Source: Avena insularis (lineage: Eukaryota > Streptophyta > Magnoliopsida > Poales > Poaceae). Taken from it: a stretch of 64,000 nt of DNA. Under the pieces are notes generated by a model. That model had not been told where the DNA came from. It was given only the letters and a program-made list of their open reading frames with translations, and did not search any database. A program made the translations under genes and the position numbers. Location: NCBI GenBank assembly GCA_023614405.1, contig CM042689.1, forward strand, positions 332,916,305 to 332,980,304. Reading direction: 5' to 3'. Of the stretch, positions 23,391-35,674 are shown in pieces; position 1 is the first letter of the stretch; every line of letters starts with the position of its first letter.

Positions 23391-24798
23391 ATGCAGCAAG
23401 GTCCTGTTGTTAACTCTGATCAAGATCAAGGGCAAGGCAGTGGTCAAGACAAGTATACAAATATTGAATCAACTCCTTCTAGAAACAATAAGGACATTGA
23501 AGCTCGTCGCAAGGCTCGTGCTGATCGGAACCTTGAGCTAAGGGGTCACACTCTTGACAAGGTTGTTGGTGATCTACGAAGAAGGGTGTCTACTAGAAGA
23601 GAACTTGCAAGCATCTGTGATCATCAAGCTCACATTTCCATGGTTGAACCGAAGAAGGTTTTTGATGCTCTTGAAGATCCCGATTGGGTTGTTGCAATGC
23701 ATGAATAATTAAATAACTTCGAACGCAACAAAGTTTGGAAGCTCGTAGAGAAACCCAAGGATTGCCGCAATGTTATCGGCACCAAGTGGATTTTCAAGAA
23801 CAAACAAGATGAAAATGGCATTGTTGTGAGAAATAAAGCACGACTCGTGGCTCAAGGATTCTCTCAAGTGGAAGGAATTGATTTTGGTGAGACTTATGCT
23901 CCTGTGGCTCGTCTTGAGTCCATCCATGTCAATGATGGGTGAGTTGAGGTTCTTCCTTGGATTCGATATCAAACAACTTAGAGAGGGAACCTTTTTTAAT
24001 CAAGCTAAGTACATCCAAGACATGCTCAAAAGGTTCAAGATGACGGATCTCAATGGCGTTGCTAGTCCAATGCAAACGAAGTGTCATCTTGAGCTCAATC
24101 CCAAGGGTAAAGACATGGACCAAAAGGTATACCGATCCATGATCGACTCTCTCCTTTACCTTTGCGCATCTAGGCCCGATATCGTGTTAAGTGTAGGAGT
24201 ATGTGCAAGGTACCAAGCCGCTCCTAAAGAAAGCCACTTAGTGGCTATCAAACGAATCTTCAGATATTTGGTTCATTCCCCGAATTTTGGGTTATGGTAT
24301 CCCAAGGGTTCAAGTTTCTCTCTATGTGGTTACACTGATTCAGATTGGGCTGGTGACAAACATGATAGGAAATCAACCGCTGGTGCATGTCAATTCTTGG
24401 GCAGGTCTCTAGTGTGTTGGTCTTAAAAGAAACAGAATTGTATTTCACTCTCAACCGCTGAAGCTAAATATGTTGCTGCTGCAAGTGCTTGTACACAATT
24501 GTTATGGATGAGGCAAACTTTAAGGGAATATGGTGTCAATTGTGACAAAGTGCCTCTATTATGTGACAATGAAAGTGCTATCAAAATTGCTTACAATCCC
24601 GTGCAGCATACAATAACAAAACATATAGAGATTCGCAACCACTTTATTCGGGATCATGTTGCTCGTGGTGATATTGCCCTATCATTTGTGAGCACGAAGA
24701 ACCAACTTGCTGATATTTTCATGAAGCCTCTTGATGAAGCAAGATTTTGTTATTTGAGGAATGAGCTAAATATCATAGATTCAAGGAGCTTGGCTTGA
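23307..24798 (+). pseudogene. pol: Sirevirus-like reverse transcriptase and RNase H with core deletion
   Basis: RT begins in the integrase frame (VFDALEDPDWVVAMHE, then TAA at 23706-23708, then [18 protein letters not shown] and [10 protein letters not shown]...YAPVARLES). At about 23925 it jumps directly to [12 protein letters not shown], in another frame. The segment usually between, including the YVDD active site, is absent. RNase H follows: YTDSDWAGD (Asp), STAEAKY (Glu), LLCDNESAI (Asp), KHIEIRNHFIRDH and QLADIFMKPL, broken by a TAA at 24424-24426. The end at 24798 (INIIDSRS-like tail) is typical. Confidence 0.88.
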
Positions 24799-25768
24799 CT
24801 ACCCTTGCACACTCACTTGCTCTTATTCATGTATTTGTTTTAGATGTGGGCATAGACATAGGGGGAGTGTGGTCCTAATTGATTGGGCCAACCCTCTCCC
24901 CATAATGCCGAAAGCAAGTAAAATCATTTCCCTTAATATCATTTTGTGATATGTGGGTCATCGATGAGCATTGGTTCTGAACTCAAGATACATCTTCGCG
25001 GTGTCATGCCATGCGCTCCAACATGGTGGCTTCGGCCACCACCCTCTTCCTTGAGAAGAGTTGGTTTCTAATGGCTCTCTTTGGATTTTCTTGCATATTT
25101 CTTGTTCTTATGGAAAACACATTCAACTTTGGTTTTTGTTTGATTTGGTTCTTGCAAATTTGGGTGTGTAGTACCATCGAGGCGTGATCTTCAAGGGCGT
25201 TAGCATCACTCTTCTTCCTTTTTGGCGTTTCGATGCCAAAGGGGGAGAAGTAATTTTATTAGGTCTCGTGGATTTGCAAGGGTCGGGCGCAAGCATCTAT
25301 CTTTCAGTCGTTTTATTTGCCTGCTTGTGACCTTTTTAGCGTGAACTTTTTGCTATTTGTGTTTGATTATGTAAGACTGTGTCGTGCCCCACTATGTTTG
25401 GTACTATGTTATCTATTGTGGATCTCATGGAATTCTGGATTTATCTATGGAGCATATTTGATGGCATATGGAATCATGGGCCTATCTAATGTATGCATCA
25501 ATATTGTTGGGATGTGCTTGGAGGCTATCAAGCTAATTATATTCTTTGGCTATAATCACATCCCGATGGTATGACCTTGTTTCCCAACCCACCTTGTTTC
25601 AATTATCTTTGCTATGAAAGTTGTGGTCTCTCTAGTGGGTGTATTTGTATTCAAATGCAAATTTTAAATATGCACACATCTAGGGGGAGCGTCTTTCATT
25701 TTAAGGTGGCGTTAGCCGGTTTCATTGCAAATCCTAGTATTGTCATCTAACACCAAAAAGGGGGAGAT
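24799..25768 (+). other. 3' non-coding region with four PPT-like tracts
   Basis: Purine tracts of the form GGGGGAG occur four times: CATAGGGGGAG (24856-24866), CAAAGGGGGAGAAG (25237-25250), TAGGGGGAGCG (25681-25691) and AAAAAGGGGGAGA (25755-25767). Only the last lies at the LTR border and is the likely working polypurine tract. Repeated PPT copies are a reported Sirevirus trait. A hydrophobic open frame of 85 codons (25317-25574) is not convincing as a gene. Confidence 0.75.
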
Positions 25769-26997
25769 TGAAAGAACATTTCTTAATCCCTAGTGTTTTG
25801 TGTGTTAGATAACAATATCAAGGAGTATTTTAATGTGTGTTGAAGTGTTGCAGCTCTCTCTGAGAAAAAGGGAAATTATCTGCCTTTGGGGGGCGGATAA
25901 TCTGCCCCCACCAGGGGCGGATAATCCGCCCCTCCCTCTTCCCAAGCAGGCGCAAGCCCCAGAAGGGGGGCGAAGTTTTGGCCGGATTTTCTGGCCCCGC
26001 CGGATAATCCGCCCCTCAGGGGGGGCGGATAGTCCGCCCCCCTTGCTCTCCGCCAAGGCGCAAGCCCCAGAGAGGGGGCAGAGTGTTGGCCATACTTTCC
26101 GGCCTGGCCGGATAATCCTCCCCAGGAGGGGGCCAGATTATCCGCCCTCCAGGATCTTCACCAAGTCACGCAGGCGCCAGCCCCAGAGAGGGGGCAGAGT
26201 TTCTCCTGGAAAATCCGCCCTTGGGGCGGAGTTTTCTCAGGGGGTGGATAATCCGCCCCCAAAGTTGCTCAACGGCCAGATCTGGGGAGGTGTATTTAAG
26301 CCAGCCTTCTCCCTCCTGCCAAACCTCTTGATTCATTCGAAAAAGACAAGATCAGATCTGCAATATTCATCCAAGAGAGCTCCACCTAGATCCACCCAAA
26401 GGCCCCGTCCCTTGGGGAATCGAAGGAGGAGAACTCGATCTTCATCATCAGCAATCAAGCGCTTCATCTCCTCTCCATTCAAGAACCACCGATCTAGTAT
26501 TTCTTGCAAATACCTAGATCCTTGTTTTTGTTTATATTGATAAACCTTGTTCTTGTGGCAGCTTGTTGTCATCTCGGGAGCCCTCAATTCGGTTGTGGGT
26601 GTGTGTCCTGATAGTGTTGTAAAAGGCACCGGTTCCCGCCTCGAAGGGATCCAATAGCGGAGAAGGTGGATCAGGCCTCTCGTGGCGAGATCCATCGGAG
26701 AATAGGGTGAGGCCTATTGTGGCGTGATGGTCTTAGAACCGTCCACCCCTCCAACGCATATGTACTTCCCTTAACAAGGAAGGAACTGCGGTAAAACAAA
26801 TCCCTGTGTCTTCGCGTGCTCCACTACGGTTTCTTCGCTCCTCTCTTTACGTGCTTAGTAGTTAGGATTGCATATAGGGAAATTCTCGAAGTTGCATATC
26901 TAAAGAATTTACTTTGTGTCAAGCCTAAAATTAAAAAAGTATTAAAATTGGTTAGCACCTATTCACCCCCCTCTAGGTGCCCATACGATCCATTTCA
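25769..26997 (+). repeat. 3' LTR of the Sirevirus-like element
   Basis: 1229 bp, aligned with 17844-19059. It has one extra palindrome unit near 25898-25925 and lacks the one present at 18274-18295 of the 5' LTR. The TSD ACCGG follows at 26998-27002. Confidence 0.93.
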
Positions 26998-27437
26998 ACC
27001 GGCCGCGGCGCCCCAGCTCGGCCGCCAGACGCGACGCCCTCTTCCTCGACGCCAAATCCGATGCCAGCAAGCGCGAGGAGCTTGAAGCCAAGGCGAGCGT
27101 CGTCCTTTGTCAAGCAAGAAGCCGAGGCGAGCGCGGGTAGGTTGACGCGGACATGGCGGCGTGGCTGCCTCTACGGACGGGAAGGGGAGATAGATGGGGG
27201 AGAGACATGGGAGAGAGAGAGGGGACACACGTCGGCGAGTGATAGGCGAATTGTTTGATCCGGTGTTCCCAGGGCGTACCTAGGAACCCGGGATCGGCCT
27301 GGAAATTCCGGACGTATTTGGGGCAAAAAAAGTGGCCTGGGAATGCCTCCTGGGAACACTACTGAGCAGTTTTTTGTAAATCCGGACCAAAAAAGTTCTA
27401 GAAATGGCCTTTTGGAAATGCTATAGTGTAGATGCTC

Positions 27438-30043
27438 TTAGACTATCAAATTCTAGGCTTGGATCCCAACAATACTGCATATGGGTGGACGGTTAGATAT
27501 TGAATGCACCTTTGCACAATCTCGAGCTCAAAAAAACTCTCCCTTAGTGCAGCTTTGCTACTCCCTCCGATAATAAATGTCGTTGATTTAGTACAACACT
27601 AGAAAATAGTTTATCTCCAAGTCAACCCTAAGAATCACCCGGTCTAACTAACTATTACCGAGTATATGCCACACATCATGCCTATATATTGAAATTTCCA
27701 ACACATATAAAGAGAGAAACAAATCTTCCGTTGGCCGGCTATGATTATGGACTAATAAGAAATAACTATGATAACCACTATTTCTGACTAAAGTTGTTAT
27801 TTTTCTCAGCCTGAGCATTACCATTTCTTACCAAATTTCACATATATGTTTTTTTTAAGTTTCTAAAACTGTCGACATTCTTTCACCAAGTTAAGCTACC
27901 ATGATTATATGACACAAGGATGTTAATGTACATGCTAAATGGTGGCTAAAAATTAAAGGAACACGTGTCTCTCCAGTCAGATGAAACATACAGATGACTG
28001 TTTATTTGCTGAGTGTGTGATTAGCTAGTAACATAAGATGAGCCGGTTGGACCAGACAGCGTTTTACGAATATAATTATGTTCGCCAAGTCAATATATGT
28101 GTTGGCAAACAGCGACAACTAGGATATATACAACTAGGCACAGCTCTGCCACATAAATTGACAGGGGCCAGTACTATAGATGGATGGATGTGTACAATTA
28201 ACAATACTCTACTACTAGCTAGTTAGTACTCCGTAGTTAATACATTTGTGCAAGGAAATACTAGCACGTAAAGTTTACTCTTGTCGCGGAGTAGATCGCA
28301 GATCAAGTCCTCGAAAGATGCTATACTTGATGGAGACCTGATTTGGTAAACTACAATTTCGTGTTCGCGCTGGGTTTTGCTACTTACTAGTTCTAGCTAA
28401 GTTAAGTGCGTATGAGCGATCTAGACGTGTTGTTATATATACTTGCAAGCACGAAGGCAGCACACCTTGTGCACGCATTTGCAATTCCTTTTAATTACTT
28501 TCCCCTACACGGACGACGTTTTTACTGTTATTCTGAAGGAACACCAGTGATGAAATTAAATTATCTCCACATTTTTTTTTGAGTTGTTTATCTTCTACAT
28601 ATTGCTGCTATTATATTGTGCGCAGATCGTTGAACCAGCTCTGGAATAGCTGTTAGCGTCTTCCACCGTCAAATGGAGGATGACACCATCTTCTACTTAG
28701 TAGGCATGAAACGTTCCAATAGTCACCCTACTACGGAGTACAGTGAAGAAGAAAACGACCGAGAGCGAAGTTTTTACACTGCACAAGATACTTTTTGCGG
28801 TCACTTTTTGCGCATCCTTCGATCTGCCAAAGATCGAGTGACCAATAATACATCAATATTCTATGGGCTCTTCTCCCCTTGGATTCCGATCCAGGCGCAG
28901 AACAAAATAGAATGATACTGTACTTCGCATCATCAGTGGCAGTGGCAGGAGAAAAGTGTCGATCGAGAGATCGGGGAATCCATTTCGCGATCGATCTGGC
29001 CGGCCGGCGACCTGGATGAAACAGCATGATTGCCGTCGATGAAACCACGCAAAAGTGGCCTCGCTTTTCCCCGCCTATTTGGGGGCTTGTAGCTTAGCTT
29101 TGCTCCGGCCACTTTGGGCGGTAGAGAATCCAATATGCGCCGGTAGATCCCGTCCTCAGCTACAGCTGCGATGTGATTCTATTAGTAGACCAAATGGAAG
29201 CGTCAATGACGCTGTGCCACAACAGTCGTAGCAGCATAAGTCCATGTACATATGTGCCTTTTCTTGATCTGAAATGGCACTGGTATATGGTATCCACCGA
29301 CAAGCGCTTTGAGAGAAATGCGATCTGTCGATTTTTGTCACCAGAGGAAAGGTTATGATTTCGGTCCACCGTAATGACCCGTTCAAATGTAATTACTGCC
29401 TTACTGCCATGAGGGTGAAACAAATAAGTTTTACATCCATACGTGTCCATGTGTGGATTGGACAGAAGACTTACCATGGATCTATAATCCTCCACGGGTT
29501 TATTACATGGTCGCCAATTAATCTGTATATTCTATCAACACTCCATGTTCTAGAATACTGGCGTATGCATGCAAGGACCACACTGAAAAAGATCGGCGAC
29601 AAAAGAAATATCATGATATATACTCCTTGTCTTCACTAACTTCATAGATCGGTCGTACATGTACACCTGTCCACCCTATAGCATTGCAAGTGCTGCTAGT
29701 GTACAGTTAATGTACCATAAATTGTTGGACTTGGTTGGAAACAAATACATCAACTAATTGAGATCTCCAACTTTGCACATATGGCAAATGATGCCAATTC
29801 AGCATCTAGTGTCAACGCAGAGGGTAGAATCATGGTATAATGACATCTTCAACTACGTGATGTCAACCTACTCTTAGAGCTGCCGCGTAGGATTTTTGTC
29901 TAAGTTATGGTGGTCAGAAAGTAAGAAAAACAAGGCAGTGTTCTCCTTGTGAGGAAATGGTATCTTAATGTCTAAGGGATGTACAAGCTAGTCTTTTCTC
30001 TGTTGCACAAATTGTATCTCCTTCTCCGTGCTTCTTTATATCA
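27438..30043. other. 2.6-kb island with no recognised transposon body
   Basis: Unlike the rest of the window I see no LTR, TIR pair or element protein here. Reading frames are short (up to about 110 codons) and lack known motifs. A single Stowaway-like left end (CTCCCTCCGATAATAAATG, from 27561) has no matching right end. Possibly lower-copy DNA. Confidence 0.45.
27561..27605 (+). mobile_element. Truncated Stowaway-like terminus
   Basis: CTCCCTCCGATAATAAATG preceded by TA resembles a Stowaway left end. No GGAGGGAG right end follows in the next kilobase. Confidence 0.35.
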
Positions 30044-30212
30044 TGTCCAATAATATAGATATTTCTTTCTCCTGCAACCACTATTTTATTCGCAAGACGA
30101 TAAAGACTTGGTGTATATGCGGTTGGCTTATCATGTTATTAGCGATTATTGCACACATTAATGTGTTATGGTTAAAATTAAATTCAAAAACACGCAATGA
30201 AGAAAAGATATT
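30044..30212 (+). repeat. 169-bp direct repeat, left copy
   Basis: From TGTCCAATAATATAG to AGAAAAGATATT. It matches 42555-42722 over its full length (TATTTCTTTCTCCTGCA, TTTTATTCGCAAGACGATAAA, GCGATTATTGCACACATTAA). The pair was a tandem repeat before the Tat element landed at the junction. Confidence 0.85.
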
Positions 30213-30217
30213 ATACT

Positions 30218-30997
30218 TGTTGGGGAGGTGACCTCGGATAGGGTAAAGACGGGGAAAGACGAAAGGACGTTCTCCGTCCAGTTTCCGAGTTACAGTCTAA
30301 GTCGGCCGAATCATGTAGAGGTCGGCCGAGATATGAAAGGGCAGGACCCCTATGATAATAGCAAGGCATTACCCGGCCGAAGTACTGTATAAGTTGGCTG
30401 GGTTAGCCCGAGTAGTCTTAATGCAGGTGAAGGACGAGCCGAGTTATGCGAGGCAGAATAATGATCTGGCTTGCAGGAGAAGGAGAAGCCTAAAGTCAAA
30501 CTCCGATGTGGGCCAGGGAGAATCTGAAGCGAGCCAAGCACAAAGGACAAAGGCGCAGAGCGACGAGAGGCGAAGGAGGTCACGGAGGTGACAGTCCCCA
30601 AGCCCGAGGTAGCAGGAGGGGCCCTCTGGAACCTTGCCGTCATTAGAAGGGCGACACGGAAAGGAGGCCGCCGAGTTACTATATTGGGACAAGCATATTC
30701 CTCGAATATGCTTGCCATGTCAGCCCTAGAGGAACCCAGGGCTCTCCTTTATAAGGGGAGGCTTGGGCACTGAGAAGGGCATCGGCTCATTTGGTACCGT
30801 TAGGCTGGTAAAGTTCTTCCTCTCTACTTGTAAACATCTCAAGGAGCACTTGTAGCCCAAGGAAGGAGAAATAAAGATCTTTACCTTAGTCACCTGTGTG
30901 TAGAATCAACTACATCTTCCCTCCCCAGATCCCTCTAGCATCCATTGGCCCCATACTTTAGCCTACCCATGGCATCTGCCGTGCCACCACCACGACA
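30218..30997 (+). repeat. 5' LTR of the Tat element
   Basis: 780 bp, TGTTGGGGAGGTGACC...CCACCACGACA, aligned with 41785-42549. The 3' LTR lacks several short G/C-rich bits present here (GGCCGA against GGCGA, GGACCCC against GACCC). Confidence 0.93.
30748..30756 (+). promoter_or_regulatory. LTR TATA box (Tat)
   Basis: TTTATAAGG in the context CTCCTTTATAAGGGGAGG, repeated in the 3' LTR near 42299-42308. It would set the start of genomic RNA about 30 bp downstream. Confidence 0.65.
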
Positions 30998-30999
30998 GT

Positions 31000-31017
31000 T
31001 GGCGCCCACCGTGGGGC
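31000..31017 (+). other. tRNA-Lys(CUU) primer binding site
   Basis: TGGCGCCCACCGTGGGGC starts two bases after the LTR end. From memory it is the complement of the 3' end of plant tRNA-Lys(CUU) including CCA. The degenerate Tat copy has TGGTGCGCACCGCGGGGC at 49329. Confidence 0.75.
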
Positions 31018-31040
31018 CAGTAGCGGTGCTAGCTGGAGTC

Positions 31041-33805
31041 ATGATCCGGACGGGAAACTTCATCAACACTGGCGAGCGCATTGTTTCTGGCTTAGTCCGG
31101 AGACTCGATCTCTGTGACTACGTCAGCGACAATGCAGGCAGCTTCAAGGGAAAGGCTCCTCCGCGCAACGGCGTCTTCATCAACTTGGGCATGCACCAGG
31201 TCTACGTCGGTGTCGACATCTCAGGCGTTTATCCTCACCAGGTTGTTATTGCAGGAGAACCTCCCCTTAGCGCCCGCACCTTGCAGCCATACGCAGCGTG
31301 ATGGTCGCGGCCGAGGTGGTCGCAGCCGGTGCGTGGCGGCGCGGATCAAGCAGAGATCCGACGATAGGTGCGCAGGTGGCGCCCAGGCAGACAGCTCCAC
31401 AACCCACCGAGGTAATTCCTTCAGTGGCCAACCAGGCTGAGGTGCAGGAGACAACCCCAAAGGCACTAAGGGTAAGAGGGACACCTCTGGAAAGACCAGA
31501 AAACATTCTTCAGGCAACTATAGATAATCTGACCACACCTGTAGCGCCGATACTTGATCCGGCAAATGCTCAGGCAGAGTTGGAGGAAACCAGGCAGAAA
31601 GTGCTGGTAGAGGCAAAAAAGGTGTCGGCCTTGCGGGAATCCTTAAATAGGACCCTGCGAGAATACGCCAGGGCAAACAAGCTTGACGTCGCCCCCGAGC
31701 GGGTTGACGAGTTGAGGCTAAGAGGAAAGAACCTCATAGATGATATCAACAAGGAGCATGATGATCATAAGGCAGAATCAGTTGATCTAGGCTTGCCGAG
31801 GTACAGTACCCCGGCAAAGAACCTGAGAGCGGTGAATGCCGCAACATTAGAATTAGAAGGATTGACCGGCGAAGCTCGGCAGAAGCAGCAAGAAAGAGTG
31901 AATGAGCTGGTGCGCATTGCGAACCAGCAGAATGAAGAAATGCTCAGAGCGGACCCAGCGAGGCTAGGTGCCTCGCGAATGGTTCACTCAGCTGGTGCAG
32001 CACCTGCCTTATCTGTGGCAGCAGCATCTTCACCCGGAAACAATGCACGAAAGGACAGAGCGATGACTTCTGGAAAGAGAAATAAGCAAATTGTTCCATA
32101 TGATCCGGCGATAGCGGGAAAAGCAAACGAGAATAGAGGCAATGGAAGCCGAGGTAACAGTGGCGAGAGAAACCCCGGCCGTGCCGAGAAAGGCTGCAGA
32201 AGACGAGGCAATGGAGATCTCGGAAGAGGAGAACTCGGAAGAGGGAATCACGAGAACAATATCCCGATCGAAGGAAGGAGAGAACCGCCAACCAACCCGT
32301 AGCCGAGACATGAACCTCGGCAGGAAAGAGAAGCGAGACCAGCTCGCCACAATCAGGTGAATGAAAGGTACAATGATGGTTATTCTGAGATGGAATATGT
32401 GATTCATGGCGGAAATAACCACTATGGAATGCAGGAGAGAATTCTGTATAGAGATTTGCCGTCAAGTGATGCAAGAGTAAAGCTAGACCGGTTATACCGG
32501 TCCGAGTTGCTAGAAGAACAGGGTCCACCGGGCCCGACATGCTTCGGACCACGGATCATGGGCGAACCGCCCGTGCCAAACTTTCAGCTGGCAAGAGGCA
32601 CAAAAACATACAATGGGAGCACCAAACCACAAGACTGGTTGATCGATTATGCCACTGCTGTAAAAATAGCGGGTGGAAACTTACGATGGGCAGTAAGATA
32701 TGTCCCGTAAATGTTGGAAGGACCAGCTAGAGTATGGTTGAATAACCTACCCGCAGGCAGCATCAAATGTTGGTTGGACTTTGAAGAAATGTTCGTTAGC
32801 AACTTCACCAGTACTTACAAAAGGCCAAACAGGCCGCAACAGTTAGCCATGTGCAAGCAGAGGCCGAATGAGACAGATAGAGAATTCTTAACTCGGTGGT
32901 GTAACCTGAGAAATTCGTGCGAGGGAGTTATAGAATCACAGGCAATAGCTTGGTTCGCCCAAGGATGCCGCTATGCCAGTGTACTATGGCAGCGACTGCA
33001 AAGAGATATGCCGACCACATTGGCGGAAACCATCAGGATAGCGGATTCCTATGCATTAGGAGATCCGACGCAACCAGAATTAATGTCGGCAGATCATCGG
33101 GAACATCAAGATCAATATGCAAGAGATGTGGCCAGGTCATCTAGGCGTAATGATTTTAGAGGAAGAAGAAGAGAAGAAAGACCGGATTATAGATATGGTT
33201 CAACTCAGGTGGTAGCAGTAGTGCAAGATCAGCCGAGTCACAAAAATAGTCAGCGGCAAAAGAATGGTCCTCGGCAATGGACACCAAGGAATGAAGGGAA
33301 AAGACAGTGGACACCAGAGGAAAAGAAGCAATGGCAGGAGAGGCCGAAGTACACGTTTGAGTCCATGTTGGATCAGCCATGTAAATTTCACACGTCAAAC
33401 CCGGCCAGGCCGGCCAACCATACAACCCGCCAGTGTGCATGGATGAAAAATGCAATGGGTAACCCCGCAGGCATGCAGGCAGCGCCCCTCCAGGCACATC
33501 AGCAGCATCAGCCACAGTTGACTGGAGCAAATACACAGCAACTGATGTTACCGCCTCCTCCCCCGAGGTATGAAAACTCGGACCGGAGAGATGCGGTGCA
33601 TCAAGTGATAAACCAAGGTCCGGATGGAAGGACAAATTCAGGAAATAATGGGCACAATGATTACAGAGAACATCATCAATCGTATTGCGTGTTCACAACA
33701 GAACAACAAGACAAACAGAGTGTACAACATCGGCATATGGAAGTAAATGCAGTTATGCCGGCAGTACCAAGATATGTGCCTTGGTTGGATCAAGAAATAA
33801 CTTAG
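31041..33805 (+). pseudogene. gag: Tat gag
   Basis: The N-terminal part (MIRTGNFINTGERIVSG, from 31041) is in one frame to about 31295; from 31298 the rest is in another frame, a frameshift. A coiled-coil region (AELEETRQKVLVEAKK) and a basic stretch follow. The capsid-type domain has FQLARGTKTYNGSTKPQDWL, ARVWLNNLPAG and FEEMFVSNFTSTYKRP. The C-terminus has a CX9-spaced Cys/His cluster (CKFHTSNP...TRQCAWM). In-frame stops are at 32300-32302, 32708-32710 and 33803-33805. The N-terminal part is also recognisable in the second Tat element at 49340, so it is conserved protein. The exact start is uncertain: an ATG in the LTR (30969) is also in frame. Confidence 0.82.
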
Positions 33806-34500
33806 AGCATAAAGGATCACCCCAAGATAATGCCGAGTCCGGGGTCGTATGCACTCGTGTTAGATTCGACATTTGTCGGACCAAGCATTAATGTGAAATT
33901 TTCAAAGGTGCTCATTGACAATGGGAGCAGTATCAATATCATGTACAAAGATACAATGCATAAACTCGGAATATCGCAGAACATGCTGCAATCCACGAGG
34001 ACCACATTCCATGGGATATTACCAGGACTTTCATGCGAACCCATTGGTAAGGTTCGAGTGGATGTGTTATTCGGCACAAGAGATAACTGCAGAGCAGAAA
34101 ATTTAGAGTTTGAAGTGGTGGATCTAGAGAGTTGCTATCATGCTCTACTCGGACGGCCAGCATTGGCCAAATTCATGGGCAGCTTCCACATAACTTATCT
34201 GAAAATGAAATTACCCGGACCACAAGGGGTGATAATAGTAGCAGGGGATTACAGGAAGTCAATGGAATGTGCTTCAGCCGGGTCAAATCTGGCCGAGTCA
34301 TTGGTAATAGCAAGAGAAAAAAGAAGGATTCAGGAGGTAGTGGCCCTCGCTCAGTTGACACAATTGAATATGCCGGCATTAGCCAACCCGCATGGAAGTG
34401 TCTCTTTTCAGCCGACTAAAGAAACAAAAAAGTTCCAGATAGACGAGCAATTCCCAGAGCGCACCGTCACCATTGGTGCCGGCCTAGATGCTAAATAGGA
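33806..34500 (+). pseudogene. pol: Tat aspartic protease
   Basis: In the gag frame. The active site reads VLIDNGSSINIMY (near 33910-33945) with the Asp present; the flap and C-terminal region include LEFEVVDLESCYHALLGRPALAKF-like blocks (part: YHALLGRPALA). A TAG at 34496-34498 ends the open stretch. Protease cleaves the polyprotein in the particle. Confidence 0.8.
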
Positions 34501-35674
34501 AAGCGAGCTCACCAACTTCCTCCGTGAGAATCGGGATATCTTTGCATGGTCAACTCAGGATCTGCAAGGTGTGCCGAGGGAGTTGGCTGAGCACTCTCTG
34601 AATGTAAGGCCAGGAGCAAGGCCGGTGAAGCAACCTCTCCGCCGCTTCGCCGAAGACAGGAGAAAAATAATAGGGGATGAAATAGCTCGGCTCCTTGCGG
34701 CCGGGTTCATCATGGAGGTGTTGTATCCGGATTGGCTATCAAACCCGGTGCTAGTGAAAAAGAAGAAAGATGATCCAAATGTAGCCATTGTATGGCGAAT
34801 GTGTATCGATTACACGAACCTGAACAAGGTGTGTCTAAAAGATCCTTTTCCTTTACCTAGAATAGATCAAGTCATTGATTCGACCTCTGGTTGTGAACTA
34901 TTATCATTTGTAGACGCGTATTCTGGTTTTCACCAGATACCGTTAAATCCGGCCGATCAAATAAAGACTGCGTTTATTACCCCGTACGGGGCTTATTGCT
35001 ATCGCACCATGCCATTCGGCCTGCGTAACACAGAACAACGACGTAGATGTATGCAAAAATGTCTACATGACCAGATAGGAAAAAATGTACAAGTATATGT
35101 AGATGATGTGGTTATCAAAACCAAAGAAAGCAAAACGCTACTGGATGATATCCGACAGACTTTCACAAACCTGAGAAGGTTCCGAATGAAGCTTAACCCA
35201 GAAAAGTGCACATTCGGTGTGCCTGCGGGAAAACTGCTCGGTTTTCTCGTATCTAGCCGAGGTATAGAGGCCAACCCAACTAAGATAAGAGCAGTGGAAA
35301 GGATGGAATTGCCAAAATGTCTAAATGACGTACAAAAGTTCACAGGTTGCCTAGCCTCGCTCAGCCGATTTGTATGTCGGCTGGGAGAGAAAGCACTACC
35401 ACTTTATCAGTTGATGAAAAAATCTGATAAGTTTATCTGGACACCACAAGCGGACAATGCATTCCATGAATTGAAAAAGATGTTAGTCACAACGCCAGTC
35501 TTGGCTTCTCCATTGTCGAAAGAGCCTATGTTACTTTACATAGTAGACACTAACAGAGTAGTGAGTGCTGTGATCGTGGTGGAACGAATTGAAGATGATA
35601 AATTAGTACAAAGGCCGGTGTATTACCTAAGCGAAGTACTATCTGCCTCAAAACAAAATTACCCACATTATTAG
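34501..35674 (+). pseudogene. pol: Tat reverse transcriptase and RNase H
   Basis: RT motifs in order: PLRRFAEDRRKIIGDEI, NPVLVKKKKDD, RMCIDYTNLNKVC, FVDAYSGFHQIPL, TMPFGLR and the intact active site VYVDDVVIKT (near 35095). The segment after TMPFGLR (NTEQRRRCMQ) is one residue short and unlike the usual fold here. RNase H begins within the same frame (WTPQADNAFHELKKML, VYYLSEVLSASKQNYPHY) and meets TAG at 35672-35674. Confidence 0.87.

Larger units (their letters stand above)
17844..26997 (+). mobile_element. Ty1/copia element, Sirevirus-like (SIRE/Maximus type)
   Basis: 9154 bp with LTRs 17844-19059 and 25769-26997 and a 5-bp target duplication ACCGG (17839-17843 and 26998-27002). The order gag, protease, integrase, RT, RNase H is that of Ty1/copia. 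A long gag with a coiled coil, LTRs full of palindromes, several PPT-like tracts and a ~1-kb 3' non-coding region are typical of the Sirevirus branch. It is inactive: five in-frame stops, two 1-nt frameshifts between gag and protease, a damaged zinc knuckle and loss of the RT active site. Confidence 0.9.
17249..27437. mobile_element. Non-autonomous PIF/Harbinger-like element split by a copia element
   Basis: Left end GAGCATCCCCACTAG and right end (reverse complement) GAGCATCTACACTATAG, with further inverted similarity inward (CATTTCCA, TTTGGTCCG). Both are flanked by TTA (17246-17248 and 27438-27440). Without the inserted copia element it is about 1.03 kb (17249-17843 plus 26998-27437). The interior is GC-rich with CCGCC repeats and no transposase. 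TIR and TSD resemble the Harbinger end at 1360. Confidence 0.6.

Noticed and set aside
25317..25574. Hydrophobic 85-codon open frame downstream of RNase H, a possible env-like gene
   Set aside because: Some Sireviruses carry an env-like frame here, but this one is short and lies among PPT copies in an otherwise closed region. No motif or signal peptide pattern is convincing.
28600..29640. Possible small host gene
   Set aside because: Only overlapping frames of up to about 110 codons on both strands, with no domain and no consistent splice pattern.
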